A stretch of DNA of 64,000 nucleotides. Source: Streptomyces sp. CMB-StM0423. Its GTDB lineage: Bacteria; Actinomycetota; Actinomycetes; Streptomycetales; Streptomycetaceae. Positions 17,550-27,962 of the stretch are shown here, piece by piece. The notes beneath the pieces are model-generated. The model saw only the letters and a program-made list of their open reading frames with translations. It was not told the DNA's origin and ran no database searches. How positions within the stretch are numbered: the first letter of the stretch is position 1; each line of letters starts with the position of its first letter. A program made the translations under genes and the position numbers. The DNA is taken from positions 2,916,501 to 2,980,500 of the forward strand of contig NZ_CP025407.1 in the NCBI RefSeq assembly GCF_002847285.1. The letters are read 5' to 3'.

Positions 17550-19358
17550 ATGACCACCCCGACCAAGCACGAAGGGCTCCTCTCCTGGGTCCAGGAGATC
17601 GCCGACCTCACCCAGCCCGACGAGATCGTGTGGTGCGACGGCTCCCAGGTGGAGTACGACCGCCTGTGCGCCGAGCTCGTCGCGAAGGGCACGTTCACGA
17701 AGCTGGACCCCGTCAAGCGGCCCGGTTCGTACCACGCCGCGTCCGACCCGACCGATGTCGCGCGGGTCGAGGACCGTACGTTCATCTGCTCCGAGCAGGA
17801 GCAGGACGCCGGGCCGACCAACCACTGGATGGACCCCGCCGAGATGCGCGAGGTCTTCACCGGCACCTCCGGCAACGGCGGCCTCTTCCGCGGCGCGATG
17901 CGCGGCCGCACCATGTACGTCGTCCCCTTCTGCATGGGCCCGCTGGGCTCCCCGCTCTCCGCACTGGGCGTCGAGATCACCGACTCCGCGTACGTCGCCA
18001 CCGCCATGCGCACCATGACGCGCATGGGCCGCGCGGTCCTCGACGAGCTGGGTGAGGACGGCTTCTTCGTCAGAGCCGTCCACTCCGTCGGCGCCCCCCT
18101 GGATCCCGGGCAGCAGGATGTGCCCTGGCCGTGCAGTTCGACGAAGTACATCTCGCACTTCCCCGAGACCCGCGAGATCTGGTCGTACGGGTCCGGCTAC
18201 GGCGGCAACGCCCTGCTGGGCAAGAAGTGCTACGCCCTGCGCATCGCCTCCGTCATGGCGCGCGACGAGGGCTGGCTCGCCGAGCACATGCTGGTGCTCA
18301 AGCTCACCCCGCCGCGCGGCGAGGCCAAATACGTCGCCGCCGCGTTCCCGTCGGCCTGCGGCAAGACCAACCTCGCCATGCTGGAGCCCACCACCCGCGG
18401 CTGGACCGTGGAGACCATCGGCGACGACATCGCCTGGATGCGCTTCGGTGAGGACGGCCGGCTGTACGCCATCAATCCCGAGGCCGGCTTCTTCGGCGTC
18501 GCGCCCGGCACCGGCGAGCACACCAACGCCAACGCGATGAAGACCCTGTGGGGCAACTCCGTCTTCACCAACGTCGCCCTCACCGACGACGGAGACGTGT
18601 GGTGGGAGGGCATGACCGACGAGCCGCCGGCGCACCTCACCGACTGGCTCGGCAACGACTGGACCCCGCAGTCCGGCACCCCCGCCGCCCACCCCAACGC
18701 CCGCTTCACGGTGCCGGCCGCGCAGTGCCCGACGATCGCGCCGGAGTGGGAGGACCCCAGGGGCGTGCCGATCTCGGCCATCCTCTTCGGCGGCCGCCGC
18801 GCCACCGCGGTGCCGCTGGTCACCGAGTCCTTCGACTGGCAGCACGGCGTCTTCCTCGGCGCCAACGTCGCCTCCGAGAAGACCGCCGCCGCCGAGGGCA
18901 AGGTCGGCGAGCTGCGCCGCGACCCGTTCGCCATGCTGCCCTTCTGCGGCTACAACATGGGCGACTACTTCGGCCACTGGCTCAAGGTCGGCGCCTCCGC
19001 GGACGCCGCGAAACTACCGAAGATCTACTACGTCAACTGGTTCCGCAAGGACGCCGACGGATCGTTCGTCTGGCCCGGGTTCGGCGAGAACAGCCGCGTG
19101 CTGAAGTGGATCGTCGAACGGCTCAACGGCGAGGCCGAAGGCGTCGAGACCCCCATCGGGGTGCTGCCCGCCAAGGGCGCACTGGACGTCGACGGGCTCG
19201 AACTCACCGACGAGCAGCTCGACTTCCTGCTCTCCGTGGACCCCGAGGTCTGGCGCGAGGAGGCCGCGTTGATCCCCGCGCACCTCGACACCTTCGGCGA
19301 CCACACTCCGAAGGAGCTGTGGGACGAGTACCGCGCGCTGGTCAACCGCCTGGGCTGA
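17550..19358 (+). CDS. pckG: Phosphoenolpyruvate carboxykinase (GTP)
   Basis: 602 residues, the expected size for the GTP-dependent class. Converts oxaloacetate and GTP to phosphoenolpyruvate, GDP and CO2 at the entry to gluconeogenesis. The kinase P-loop with the reactive cysteine is [15 protein letters not shown] near 263-277; [32 protein letters not shown] and [13 protein letters not shown] are diagnostic segments. The gene is monocistronic: about 200 bp of upstream leader, including the palindrome GCTCATATGAGC at 17430-17441, precede it and a strong U-tailed terminator follows it. Confidence 0.98.
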   Translation: MTTPTKHEGLLSWVQEIADLTQPDEIVWCDGSQVEYDRLCAELVAKGTFTKLDPVKRPGSYHAASDPTDVARVEDRTFICSEQEQDAGPTNHWMDPAEMREVFTGTSGNGGLFRGAMRGRTMYVVPFCMGPLGSPLSALGVEITDSAYVATAMRTMTRMGRAVLDELGEDGFFVRAVHSVGAPLDPGQQDVPWPCSSTKYISHFPETREIWSYGSGYGGNALLGKKCYALRIASVMARDEGWLAEHMLVLKLTPPRGEAKYVAAAFPSACGKTNLAMLEPTTRGWTVETIGDDIAWMRFGEDGRLYAINPEAGFFGVAPGTGEHTNANAMKTLWGNSVFTNVALTDDGDVWWEGMTDEPPAHLTDWLGNDWTPQSGTPAAHPNARFTVPAAQCPTIAPEWEDPRGVPISAILFGGRRATAVPLVTESFDWQHGVFLGANVASEKTAAAEGKVGELRRDPFAMLPFCGYNMGDYFGHWLKVGASADAAKLPKIYYVNWFRKDADGSFVWPGFGENSRVLKWIVERLNGEAEGVETPIGVLPAKGALDVDGLELTDEQLDFLLSVDPEVWREEAALIPAHLDTFGDHTPKELWDEYRALVNRLG

Positions 19359-19376
19359 TCTGGTACGCGGCCGGCC

Positions 19377-19416
19377 GGACCGGCGGGTACGACAACGGCG
19401 TCGTACCCGCCGGTCC
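19377..19416 (+). terminator. Strong intrinsic terminator of pckG
   Basis: A perfect 17-bp stem (arms 19377-19393 and 19400-19416, beginning GGACCGGCGGGTACGAC) with loop AACGGC, followed directly by GTGTTTTCCCC. It is the most canonical rho-independent terminator in the window. Confidence 0.9.
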
Positions 19417-19595
19417 GTGTTTTCCCCCCTCCCCAATTCCGCTTGAGGACCGGGTACGCGGTGATATCAGCTCTTCATTCACCGCGTCATCCGGCCGAGT
19501 TATCCACAGGGGGATGCCGAATGCCCGGGAAACGCGGAAGACTTGGCGGTGCAAGACAACTGCACGAGCGAGCGACGGGTATGGGAGGGGAGCAC

Positions 19596-22500
19596 ATGCC
19601 GGGCACAGCATCCCGACTGCGCGACAAGCATCGGGGGGAGGCGGAGCTTCTTCTCACCCGCGCGGTGGAAGAAGAAGTGCGCCGCTCCGGTGGCCGGACC
19701 GACGGCGTGGTGCTGCTCGGCCGGGCGCGGGCGGCGCTGGACGACATGGCGGAGCGCGCCACCGAGGAGTACGGGGCGTATGTGCGCGCGCTGGACGAGG
19801 CCGCCGCCGGCAGGCGCTCGCTCGCCGAGCGCTTCACCCCGCAGTCGATCGGGCCCGCCGTCACGGCGACGCTCACCGCCGCCGCCATCGCCCTGCTCGT
19901 CTCCGCCGAAGAGGGTCTGGGCTCCACGGCCGCGCTCTGGACCGGGGTGGCGGCCGGCCTCGCCGGGCTCGCCGCGGGCCTGGTGCAGATCTGCCTGGCC
20001 CACTGGCTCTCGGGTAACACGCGCTCGGGCGCCGCCCGGCAGCCCGGCGGCCCGGAGCAGCTCCGGCTGCAGTGGCTGACGGCGCTGGAGCTGCGCGGCG
20101 TGCGGCCCTTCTTCGACCAGCAGCGCATGATCTCGGCCGCCACCCGCACGGGCAGCCGCGCCGAGCCCGCCGCCGACCGCCCCCGGCCGAGCACGACCGG
20201 CGGCGGGGGTACGGACCGCGAGCCCCAGTCGCGCCGGAACCGCAGCCAGGAGGCGCGGCAGCGGGCCACCCTGGAGCAGTCCTACCGCCAGCTCCCCGAG
20301 GCATCCCGGGTGTACGTGGGCCGCAAGGCGCAGCTCACCCAGATCGCCGGCTGGGTGCAGCAGGGCCGCGCCAGCACGGAGACCAAGCCGACCGTCGTCC
20401 TGCTGCACGGCCCGCCCGGCGCCGGGCGCACTACGCTCGCGGTCCGCGCCGCCCACCAACTGCGCGAGCAGTTCCGCGCCGCCGTGGTGGTGGACCTGCG
20501 CGGGGAGAGCCTGGGCGAGGACCCGCTGCCCACCCGGGACGCGCTGCTGCACCTGCTCAACCGCCTCGGCGCCCCGCGCGACCAGCTCATGTTCCGCGAG
20601 CGCCCGGCGCACGACGCCCAGTTGCGCCGGCTCATCGAGCTGTACCACCAGCATCTGACGTCGCTGCCGGTGTCGATAGTGCTCGACGACGCGGTCGACG
20701 CCGAGCAGGTCCGGCTGCTGGTGCCGGAGCGCTCCGAGAGCCTGGTGCTGGTGACCTCGCGGGAGCGTCTTGAGCTGCCCGACGACCTCGACGCGTGGGT
20801 GCACCACATGCCGGTCGAGGGCCTGGAGCCGACCGCGGCCGAGGAGCTGCTGAGCGCCATGGCGCAGGGGACGGAGGGCGCGGAGCGCTCCGCCGACCCG
20901 TACGACGCCCAGTCCACCGACCGCATCGGGGTGCTCTGCGGCGGGCTGCCGCTGGCGCTGCGCATCGCGGGCTCCGCGCTGGACGGGCGCAGCCTCGTCG
21001 GGCTCGCGGAGGCGCTGGACGCCTACGGTCCTGTGGGTCCTGTGGAGCGCGCCCTGTGGCTGCGCTACGGCGACCTGGCGGAGCCGACCCGGGCGCTGCT
21101 GCGCCGGCTGTCGCTGGTCGGCCGGGCGAGCCTGGGTGCCGCGGCCTGCGCCGCGCTCCTCGACGTCGGCGAGGAGGAGGCAGGCAAGCGGCTGACGGCG
21201 CTGGCCCGCGCCGGGCTGGTGGAGCACGTGCGCAGCTCCCGCTTCCGGGTGCACGACCTGGTGCGCCGCTTCGCGTACGCCCGCCTGCTCGACGAGGAGG
21301 ACCCCGAGGTGCGCGCCGCCGCGCACGAGCGGCTGATCCGCAGCTACGCGGAGCTGGCCGACTCGGTGATCCGGCTGGTCGACGGGCGTACGTCGACGCG
21401 CGCCGACCGGTTCGGCTCGCACGGCTTCACGTCGCTGGACTCCGCGCTGCGCTGGCTGGACGACGAGCAGAGCTTCATCACCGCCGCCCTGCGGCACGCC
21501 GAGGGCGTGGACCAGGCCGCCGTGCTGCATCTGCTGGGCGCCCTCGCGGACTACTGCCTGCTGCGCGGCGACCTGTACCGCCTCGGCGAGCTGAACGAGC
21601 TGACCAAGGCCGCCGACCAGGGCCTGCTGATGCGCTCGGTGCAGTGGCGTACGGGCGTCGCGGCCCGGCAGCTCGGCGAGCTGGACAAGGCCCGCTCGAC
21701 GCTGTCCTCCGTGGTCGACCTCTACCGCGAGGCCCAGCACTCCGCCGGCGCCGCCCGGGCCCTGCGCGACCTGGGCATCACCCTCCAGCAGCAGGGCAGC
21801 CTCCGCGAGGCGGAGGCGAAGCTGCGCGAGGCCCTGCAGATGCAGCAGGGCGAGAACATGCGCGGCGACCGCGCCTGGACGCTGCACGCGCTGGCGGCCG
21901 TCCTGCGCGACCGCGCCCAGTTGGGCGACGCGCTGACGCTGCTCGACCAGGCGCTCGCGCTGCACCAGGAGAGCGAGAGCGTCCACGGCCAGGCGTGGGC
22001 GCACTTCCAGCTCGGCCAGGTGCAACTGCGGATGGGCGACGTTCCGGGAGCCGAGGTGCAGTTGGAGGAGGCCCTGGAGCAGTACGCGCGCACCCGCGAC
22101 GGCCGCGGCGAGGCGTGGGCGATGACGCAGCTCGCCCGCGCCCGGCTGGTCGCCGCCGACCCGGCCACGGCCGTGACGCAGCTCAAGGCGGCCCTCGCCC
22201 GGCACCGGGAGAACGACGACGCGCGCGGTGAGGCATGGACGCTGTACTACCTGGGCCAGGCCCAGGAGGGCGCGGGCAAGCGGGAGTCGGCGGTGCGGGC
22301 GCTGGAGCGGTCCCGCTCGATGTTCAGCCGCATGCGGGACGTGTACGGGCTGGCCTGTGCGCGGCACCACTCCGCGCGGGTCACCCGCGACCTGCGCGCC
22401 GAGCAGACCGGCACGCTGCGCAACAGCGGCTTCGCCCGGCAGTTGCTCCAGGACGCCAGGCAGGACTTCCGCCGGGTGGGCGTGGCCCACGGCGAGGCGT

Positions 22501-22940
22501 GGTCCTGCATCGAGCTGGCGGTGATCGACGCCGGCAACGGCCGCGCGGGGCAGGCGCTGGAGCTGGTGGACACGGCGATAGACCTGTTCGGCGGCATCGG
22601 TGACCGGCGGGGGGCCACGTGGGCCCGGTTCCTGCGCTGCACGCTGCTGCCGTTCGCCTCGCCGGGCGGCTCGGTGGTGGGTGCGGCGGTGGCGCAGCAG
22701 GAGCTGTCAGAGCTGCTGGACGAACTCCGGACGGCGACCGCGGGGCGCCGCGGGGTGGTCGACCCGGCGCTGGAGGACTACGCGGAGACGTTCCAGCTCG
22801 TGCTGGAGCGGGGCATGGAGCCGGAGACGGGCTGGCAGGCGTGGCGCCTGGGGATGGTCCCGAGCCGACACGCCCGGGAGGTCATGGGCGTCCCGCTGGA
22901 CGGCGCGGCCTCCGCGGGCGACGGCGCCCTGGCGGGCTGA
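19596..22940 (+). CDS. Membrane-anchored STAND protein with NB-ARC ATPase and TPR repeats
   Basis: 1114 residues from the ATG at 19596, which has GGAGGGG five bases upstream; earlier ATGs at 19521 and 19581 are possible. Two hydrophobic helices at about 86-104 and 112-134 anchor it. The NB-ARC module follows: YVGRKAQL (240-247), Walker A HGPPGAGRTT (271-280), Walker B VSIVLDDAVD, sensor LVLVTSRERL, GLPLALRIAG and the MHD-like RVHDLVRRFA. The C-terminal half (about 590-1030) is TPR repeats of the form A-x-x-x-LGxAL. Unlike AfsR-type SARPs there is no DNA-binding domain. STAND ATPases are ligand-triggered switches; the trigger here is unknown. TTATCCACA lies at 19500-19508. Confidence 0.85.
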   Translation: MPGTASRLRDKHRGEAELLLTRAVEEEVRRSGGRTDGVVLLGRARAALDDMAERATEEYGAYVRALDEAAAGRRSLAERFTPQSIGPAVTATLTAAAIALLVSAEEGLGSTAALWTGVAAGLAGLAAGLVQICLAHWLSGNTRSGAARQPGGPEQLRLQWLTALELRGVRPFFDQQRMISAATRTGSRAEPAADRPRPSTTGGGGTDREPQSRRNRSQEARQRATLEQSYRQLPEASRVYVGRKAQLTQIAGWVQQGRASTETKPTVVLLHGPPGAGRTTLAVRAAHQLREQFRAAVVVDLRGESLGEDPLPTRDALLHLLNRLGAPRDQLMFRERPAHDAQLRRLIELYHQHLTSLPVSIVLDDAVDAEQVRLLVPERSESLVLVTSRERLELPDDLDAWVHHMPVEGLEPTAAEELLSAMAQGTEGAERSADPYDAQSTDRIGVLCGGLPLALRIAGSALDGRSLVGLAEALDAYGPVGPVERALWLRYGDLAEPTRALLRRLSLVGRASLGAAACAALLDVGEEEAGKRLTALARAGLVEHVRSSRFRVHDLVRRFAYARLLDEEDPEVRAAAHERLIRSYAELADSVIRLVDGRTSTRADRFGSHGFTSLDSALRWLDDEQSFITAALRHAEGVDQAAVLHLLGALADYCLLRGDLYRLGELNELTKAADQGLLMRSVQWRTGVAARQLGELDKARSTLSSVVDLYREAQHSAGAARALRDLGITLQQQGSLREAEAKLREALQMQQGENMRGDRAWTLHALAAVLRDRAQLGDALTLLDQALALHQESESVHGQAWAHFQLGQVQLRMGDVPGAEVQLEEALEQYARTRDGRGEAWAMTQLARARLVAADPATAVTQLKAALARHRENDDARGEAWTLYYLGQAQEGAGKRESAVRALERSRSMFSRMRDVYGLACARHHSARVTRDLRAEQTGTLRNSGFARQLLQDARQDFRRVGVAHGEAWSCIELAVIDAGNGRAGQALELVDTAIDLFGGIGDRRGATWARFLRCTLLPFASPGGSVVGAAVAQQELSELLDELRTATAGRRGVVDPALEDYAETFQLVLERGMEPETGWQAWRLGMVPSRHAREVMGVPLDGAASAGDGALAG

Positions 22941-23106
22941 CCGGCGGCCGGCAGGCTCAACGGCGGCCCGGAGCCGGGCGGGGACTACAGACCGGCCGCG
23001 GCCGATGACGCTCCGGCATAGCCAGGCGCCGACCGCGCCTGGCACCCCGGCTCGGCGTACCGGACGGCTCATACGTACGGCGCGCCGACCGGTGCCGGTG
23101 CGGACC

Positions 23107-23140
23107 CGGTCCGTACCGGCCACCGGTCCGTACCGGCCAC
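23107..23140. repeat. 17-bp tandem duplication in the intergenic gap
   Basis: CCGGTCCGTACCGGCCA is repeated exactly at 23107-23123 and 23124-23140, between the convergent STAND gene (ends 22940) and the small membrane gene (ends 23209). No gene or other signal is apparent in 22941-23208. Confidence 0.7.
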
Positions 23141-23208
23141 TGGCACCTGTCAGCCCAGACGCCGTGCCCGCCGCCGACGGGCGCGAGGGCCGTGCCCGCC
23201 TGCCGTCG

Positions 23209-23619
23209 TCAGCGGCGGCGGCCGACCGGCTGCTTGTCGGCCTCCGGGCTCTCTGCCGGCGCCGGGGTGCGCGGCGACTCGCCCCGCGGGCTGTCGTCGC
23301 GCGGGGCGCCGCCGCGGGGCGCGTCACCGCGCGGGGCCGACCCGCGCGGTGCGTCCCCGCGGGGCGCGTCGTCACGCGGGTCGCCCCCGTCTCCCGGGCC
23401 CTCGCCCTCCGGGCGGGCGCCGCCCGGACCGGCGTCGCCGCGGTCGGTCTTCTCCTTGAAGTCGACCTGGCCCAGATGTCGGTTCATGCTCTTCAGCAGG
23501 AACCACACCGCGACGCCGAGAAGCGCGAAGACGATGAAGCCGAGGACGCCCGGCGTGACCTTGTTCTTGTCGAGCTCCTCCGCGAGCGGGACGAGATCGG
23601 CAGCCAATGTGGTGTTCAC
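23209..23619 (-). CDS. Small membrane protein with Arg-Gly-Asp-rich repeat tail
   Basis: 136 residues. One transmembrane helix at about 24-43 (GVLGFIVFALLGVAVWFLL) is followed by NRHLGQVDFKEK and a 70-residue disordered tail of imperfect pentapeptides (APRGD, APRGS, APRGG, SPRGE). GTG start at 23619, four bases after the mca stop, so it is the second gene of the mca operon. A short membrane protein next to mca is a conserved arrangement in actinobacteria as I recall, but the function is not known. The pentapeptide tail is encoded by 15-bp repeats and is expected to vary between strains. Confidence 0.8.
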   Translation of the reverse strand: MNTTLAADLVPLAEELDKNKVTPGVLGFIVFALLGVAVWFLLKSMNRHLGQVDFKEKTDRGDAGPGGARPEGEGPGDGGDPRDDAPRGDAPRGSAPRGDAPRGGAPRDDSPRGESPRTPAPAESPEADKQPVGRRR

Positions 23620-23623
23620 ACGC

Positions 23624-24496
23624 TCAATTGTCGCGGATGCCGGCGAAGAGGTCGTCCTCGGGGAGGGAAGTATCCACGAGCGACTTCGCCAGCTCGTACT
23701 CCTCGGTGGGCCAGACCTCCTGCTGGACCTCCATGGGGATCTTGAAGAACGGCCCGTCGGGGTCGATCTGCGTCGCGTGCGCGATCAGCGCCTTGTCGCG
23801 GATCGCGAAGAAGTCGGCGCACGGCACGTACGTCGTGATCGTGCGCTCCTTGCGCTCGAACTCCTTCCACCGCTCCAGCCACTCCCCGTACGGCGACTCC
23901 AGCCCGCGCGAGAGCATCGCCTCGTGCAGCGCGACGGTCCGCGGCCGGTTGAAGCCCTGGTTGTAGTAGACCTTCAGCGGCTGCCAGGGCTCGCCCGCGT
24001 CCGGGTAGCGCGCGGGGTCGCCGGCGGCGTCGAAGGCGGCCATCGTGATCTTGTGGGTCATGATGTGGTCGGGGTGGGGATAGCCGCCGTTCTCGTCGTA
24101 GGTCGTGATGACCTGCGGCTTGAACTCGCGGATCAGCCGGACGAGCGCCTCCGCCGCCTCGTCGACCTCCTGCAGGGCGAAGCAGCCCTCCGGCAGCGGC
24201 GGCAGCGGGTCCCCCTCCGGCAGCCCGGAGTCGACGAACCCCAGCCACGCCTGCTTCACGCCGAGGATCTCCCGCGCCTCGGCCATCTCCTTGCGCCGTA
24301 CTTCGTGCATGTTCTTCTCGATGAAGGCATCGCCCTGAAGCTTCGGGTTCAGGATCGACCCCCGCTCGCCTCCCGTGCAGGTGGCGACCAGGACCTCTAC
24401 GCCCTCCGAGACGTACTTGGCCATGGTGGCCGCACCCTTGCTCGACTCGTCGTCGGGGTGTGCGTGGACGGCCATCAGCCGCAGGTCATCGCTCAC
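23624..24496 (-). CDS. mca: Mycothiol S-conjugate amidase
   Basis: 290 residues from the GTG at 24496 (VSDDLRLMAVHAHPDDESSKG), the usual Mca N-terminus and length; an upstream ATG at 24559 would intrude on the divergent promoter. Mca cleaves mycothiol S-conjugates of electrophiles and drugs to a mercapturic acid, which is exported, and GlcN-inositol. Zinc ligands are H13 and D16 (AHPDDE) and H144 (in GGYPHPDHIMTHK). TCTGGERGSILNP is a Mca/MshB signature. The gene is cotranscribed with the small membrane protein and divergent from DUF4307 and greA. Presence of mycothiol metabolism identifies the host as an actinobacterium. Confidence 0.96.
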   Translation of the reverse strand: MSDDLRLMAVHAHPDDESSKGAATMAKYVSEGVEVLVATCTGGERGSILNPKLQGDAFIEKNMHEVRRKEMAEAREILGVKQAWLGFVDSGLPEGDPLPPLPEGCFALQEVDEAAEALVRLIREFKPQVITTYDENGGYPHPDHIMTHKITMAAFDAAGDPARYPDAGEPWQPLKVYYNQGFNRPRTVALHEAMLSRGLESPYGEWLERWKEFERKERTITTYVPCADFFAIRDKALIAHATQIDPDGPFFKIPMEVQQEVWPTEEYELAKSLVDTSLPEDDLFAGIRDN

Positions 24497-24608
24497 AGAT
24501 TCAATCCTCGGTAACAGGTCGTCTAGGCAGGCTTCTATAGTGACTGAGCGGACTGACAATTCATTCCGCCGTCAGCCGCAGCCAGCCGCTCTGCCGGGAG
24601 GGACCATC

Positions 24609-25019
24609 ATGGCCGGTGCGCCCCAAACGCTGCCCGAGGGCCGTTACGGCCGCTCGGACGACACCCGTGCCGACCGGCGGCTGAAGGTCATCGGCGCCGT
24701 GTTCGGCGCAGCCCTGCTCGGCTTCGTGGCCTGGGGCGCTGTCGACGCGACGGCCGGTTCCAAGGCGTCCGGGGAGCTGATCCGCTTCCAGGTGATGTCC
24801 GACACCGAGGTCCAGGCGCACATCGAGGTCCGCAAGAAGGCCGACGTCGACGCCGTCTGCACGCTGCGTTCGCTGGCAGCGGACAAGTCCGAGGTGGGCG
24901 TGCGCGACGTGCGCATCGACGAGCAGAAGACCCGCGTCGACACCGTGGTGTCGATCCGGACCACCGGGCGCGGCGCCAACGCCGAGCTGGTCGGCTGCAA
25001 GGCGGCCGACGAGCGATAA
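24609..25019 (+). CDS. DUF4307 membrane-anchored protein
   Basis: 136 residues; the ATG at 24609 has GGGAGGG just upstream. One transmembrane helix at about 28-48 (VIGAVFGAALLGFVAWGAVD) is followed by an extracytoplasmic domain of beta-strand character with a cysteine pair (DAVCTLRSL and ELVGCKAADE) that could form a disulfide. Family and position between mca and greA match other actinobacteria. Biochemical function is not known. Confidence 0.88.
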   Translation: MAGAPQTLPEGRYGRSDDTRADRRLKVIGAVFGAALLGFVAWGAVDATAGSKASGELIRFQVMSDTEVQAHIEVRKKADVDAVCTLRSLAADKSEVGVRDVRIDEQKTRVDTVVSIRTTGRGANAELVGCKAADER

Positions 25020-25165
25020 CAGTCGCCGTCCCGCTGCCGGAATTGTTACGATCGTGGTTTCGCCCCACCCACGAAGGCGCAATTCTTCTGGGTAGGGCGA
25101 TTGCTGCATCACAGACGCATGAGAACTTCCCCCAGCACCAGAACCACCACCGACAAGGAGCACCT

Positions 25166-25663
25166 GTGACCCAGACCAGCGACAACGTCACCTGGCTGAC
25201 CCAGGCGGCGTATGACCAGCTCAAGGCCGAGCTGGAGCACCTGTCGGGTTCCGCACGCAGCGAGATCGCCAAGAAGATCGAGGCGGCTCGCGAAGAGGGT
25301 GACCTGCGGGAGAACGGCGGGTATCACGCCGCCAAGGAGGAGCAGGGCAAGCAGGAGCTGCGCGTGCGCCAGCTTCAGCAGTTGCTCGAGAATGCGAAGG
25401 TCGGCGAGGCCCCGCCGGACGACGGTGTCGTCGAGCCCGGGATGGTCGTCACGATCGCCTTCGACGGCGACGAGAGCGACACCCTCACCTTCCTGATGGC
25501 CTCGCGGGAGTACGCGAGCGGGGACGTCGAGACGTACTCGCCGCAGTCGCCGCTGGGCAGGGGGGTCAACGGCAAGAAGATCGGCGAGGAAGCGAGCTAC
25601 GAGCTGCCGAACGGCAAGAAGGCGATGGTGACGATCCTCAACGCCAAGCCGTACGCAGCCTGA
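25166..25663 (+). CDS. greA: Transcription elongation factor GreA
   Basis: 165 residues from the GTG at 25166, with AAGGAG five bases upstream. The N-terminal coiled coil (about 10-80) includes the tip region EAREEGDLRENGGYHAAKEEQ, whose acidic residues enter the RNA polymerase secondary channel to stimulate cleavage of backtracked RNA. The C-terminal FKBP-like domain (about 90-160) has SPLGRGVNGKKIGEEASYELP. Preceded by about 145 bp of leader after DUF4307 and followed by a bidirectional hairpin. Confidence 0.97.
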   Translation: MTQTSDNVTWLTQAAYDQLKAELEHLSGSARSEIAKKIEAAREEGDLRENGGYHAAKEEQGKQELRVRQLQQLLENAKVGEAPPDDGVVEPGMVVTIAFDGDESDTLTFLMASREYASGDVETYSPQSPLGRGVNGKKIGEEASYELPNGKKAMVTILNAKPYAA

Positions 25664-25690
25664 CCGCGCGTCGGACGCAGCAGCCCATCG

Positions 25691-25734
25691 CGAAGCCCCC
25701 GGCGGGAACCGAGATTCCCGGACCGGGGGCTTCG
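25691..25734. terminator. Bidirectional terminator between greA and the ABC exporter
   Basis: Outer arms CGAAGCCCCCGG (25691-25702) and CCGGGGGCTTCG (25723-25734) are perfect complements; an inner stem CGGGAA/TTCCCG (25703-25708, 25715-25720) extends the hairpin. It serves two convergent operons. Confidence 0.85.
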
Positions 25735-25753
25735 ACGTGTGCCGCGGGGCGCG

Positions 25754-26607
25754 TTACCCGGCGGAGTTGCGGTACTTCCGCACCGCCAGCGTGCGGAAGA
25801 GCGCGATGATGGCGACCGAGTAGATCAGCGAGGCCAGCACCGGGTGCTGCATGGGCCAGGCGTCGGACTGGCTGACGCCCGGGTTGCCGAACAGCTCGCG
25901 GCACGCCTGCACGGTCGCACTGAAGGGGTTCCAGTCGGCGATGTGCCGCAGCCAGGGCGTCATTCTGGTGGAGTCCACGAAGGCGTTCGAGACGAACGTC
26001 ACCGGGAAGAGCCAGACCAGCCCGCCGGACGTGGCCGCCTCGGGCGTACGCACCGACAGCCCGATGAGCGCCCCGACCCAGGTGAAGGCGTAGCCCAGCA
26101 GGAGCAGCAGGCCGAACGCGGCCAGCGCCTTCAGCAGGCCCTCGTGGAACCGCCAGCCGACCAGCGCGGCAACGAGGGCCAGCACCACCAGCGTCAGCGC
26201 GGTCTGCACCAGGTCGGCGAGGGTGCGGCCGGTGAGGACCGCGCCGCGGGCCATCGGCAGCGACCGGAAGCGGTCGATGAGCCCCTTGTGCATGTCTTCG
26301 GCTATACCGGCGCCGGCCCCCGCGGTGGCGAAGGTGACGGTCTGGGCGAAGATGCCGGCCATCAGGAACTCGCGGTACACCTCGGAGTTCGTGCTGCCGC
26401 CGACGTTCATGGAGCCGCCGAACACGTACGAGAACAGCACCACGAACATGATCGGCTGGATCAGGCCGAAGATGACGACTTCCGGGATCCGGGACATCCG
26501 GAGCAGGTTGCGCTTGGCGACGACCAGCGAGTCGCGGGCGGACTGGCTGACACCCCCCAGGGATGGTGACGCCGTGGGTCCGGGGCGCGCCGGGGCGGTC
26601 GAGGCGG

Positions 26608-26611
<4 letters not shown>
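25754..26611 (-). CDS. ABC-2 type exporter permease, DrrB-like
   Basis: 285 residues with about six transmembrane helices. The N-terminal AKRNLLRMSRIPEVVIFGLIQPIMFVVLF and the C-terminal DWNPFSATVQACRELFGNP segments are typical of daunorubicin-resistance DrrB permeases. GTG at 26611 overlaps the TGA of the ATPase gene (GTGA), giving translational coupling. Forms a drug or lipid exporter with the DrrA-like ATPase. No biosynthetic genes are nearby, so its substrate is probably exogenous. Confidence 0.92.
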
Positions 26612-27627
<1,016 letters not shown>

Positions 27628-27727
27628 AGAGATCTCCCCAGGTTGGATGGAAGTCGGTGGTGTCGGACGGTCTGGCGGCACTTCTCAATAAATGTCAGAC
27701 ATGGGCGGACGGGCGGACAACAGCAGG

Positions 27728-27756
27728 AGAATAGAACACGCGATATATCGCGTCAA
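27728..27756 (-). promoter_or_regulatory. Promoter of the DrrA/DrrB operon with embedded palindrome
   Basis: Read on the minus strand: -35 TTGACG (27756-27751), 17-bp spacer, -10 TATTCT (27733-27728). The perfect 14-bp palindrome CGCGATATATCGCG (27739-27752) fills most of the spacer and touches the -35, an ideal operator position. A second small palindrome, ATGTCAGACAT, lies in the leader at 27692-27702. Confidence 0.75.
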
Positions 27757-27962
27757 GTCGCGAGTGACAGAGTCGCGTGGGGTGGGTGAATGGTGGGCTG
27801 AGGGAGGTGTGTGCGCCGATGCGCGTCGTTGCGTACGGGCCGGACCTGCGGCGCCGCGGCGCGCGTCCGGTGCGTCGTGCGCGGGGGCGCTCCGTGACGC
27901 GTGATGCCCGTGGGGCGTGGTGGGCGTCGGACAGCGCTTCGTGCTCGCCGTACTCGTGTGTG
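27757..27962. other. Intergenic stretch with no identifiable gene
   Basis: Between the exporter promoter and the 3' end of the threonine dehydratase gene. Short open frames here lack ribosome sites, recognisable protein character and the codon bias of the neighbours. Apart from more TCGCG repeats near 27757-27780 I see no signal. Confidence 0.6.

Noticed and set aside
19443..19595. Upstream start of the STAND protein at 19443
   Set aside because: The extra residues are not family-like and include the TTATCCACA region; a much stronger ribosome site precedes 19596. The ATG at 19521 remains possible.
24497..24559. Upstream ATG for mca at 24559
   Set aside because: It would add 21 residues not found in Mca proteins and lies only 50 bp from the divergent DUF4307 start, in the promoter region.
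27692..27904. Small plus-strand frame next to the exporter promoter that might encode a missing PadR repressor
   Set aside because: No HTH pattern, no ribosome site, and it overlaps the operator and leader of the minus-strand operon.
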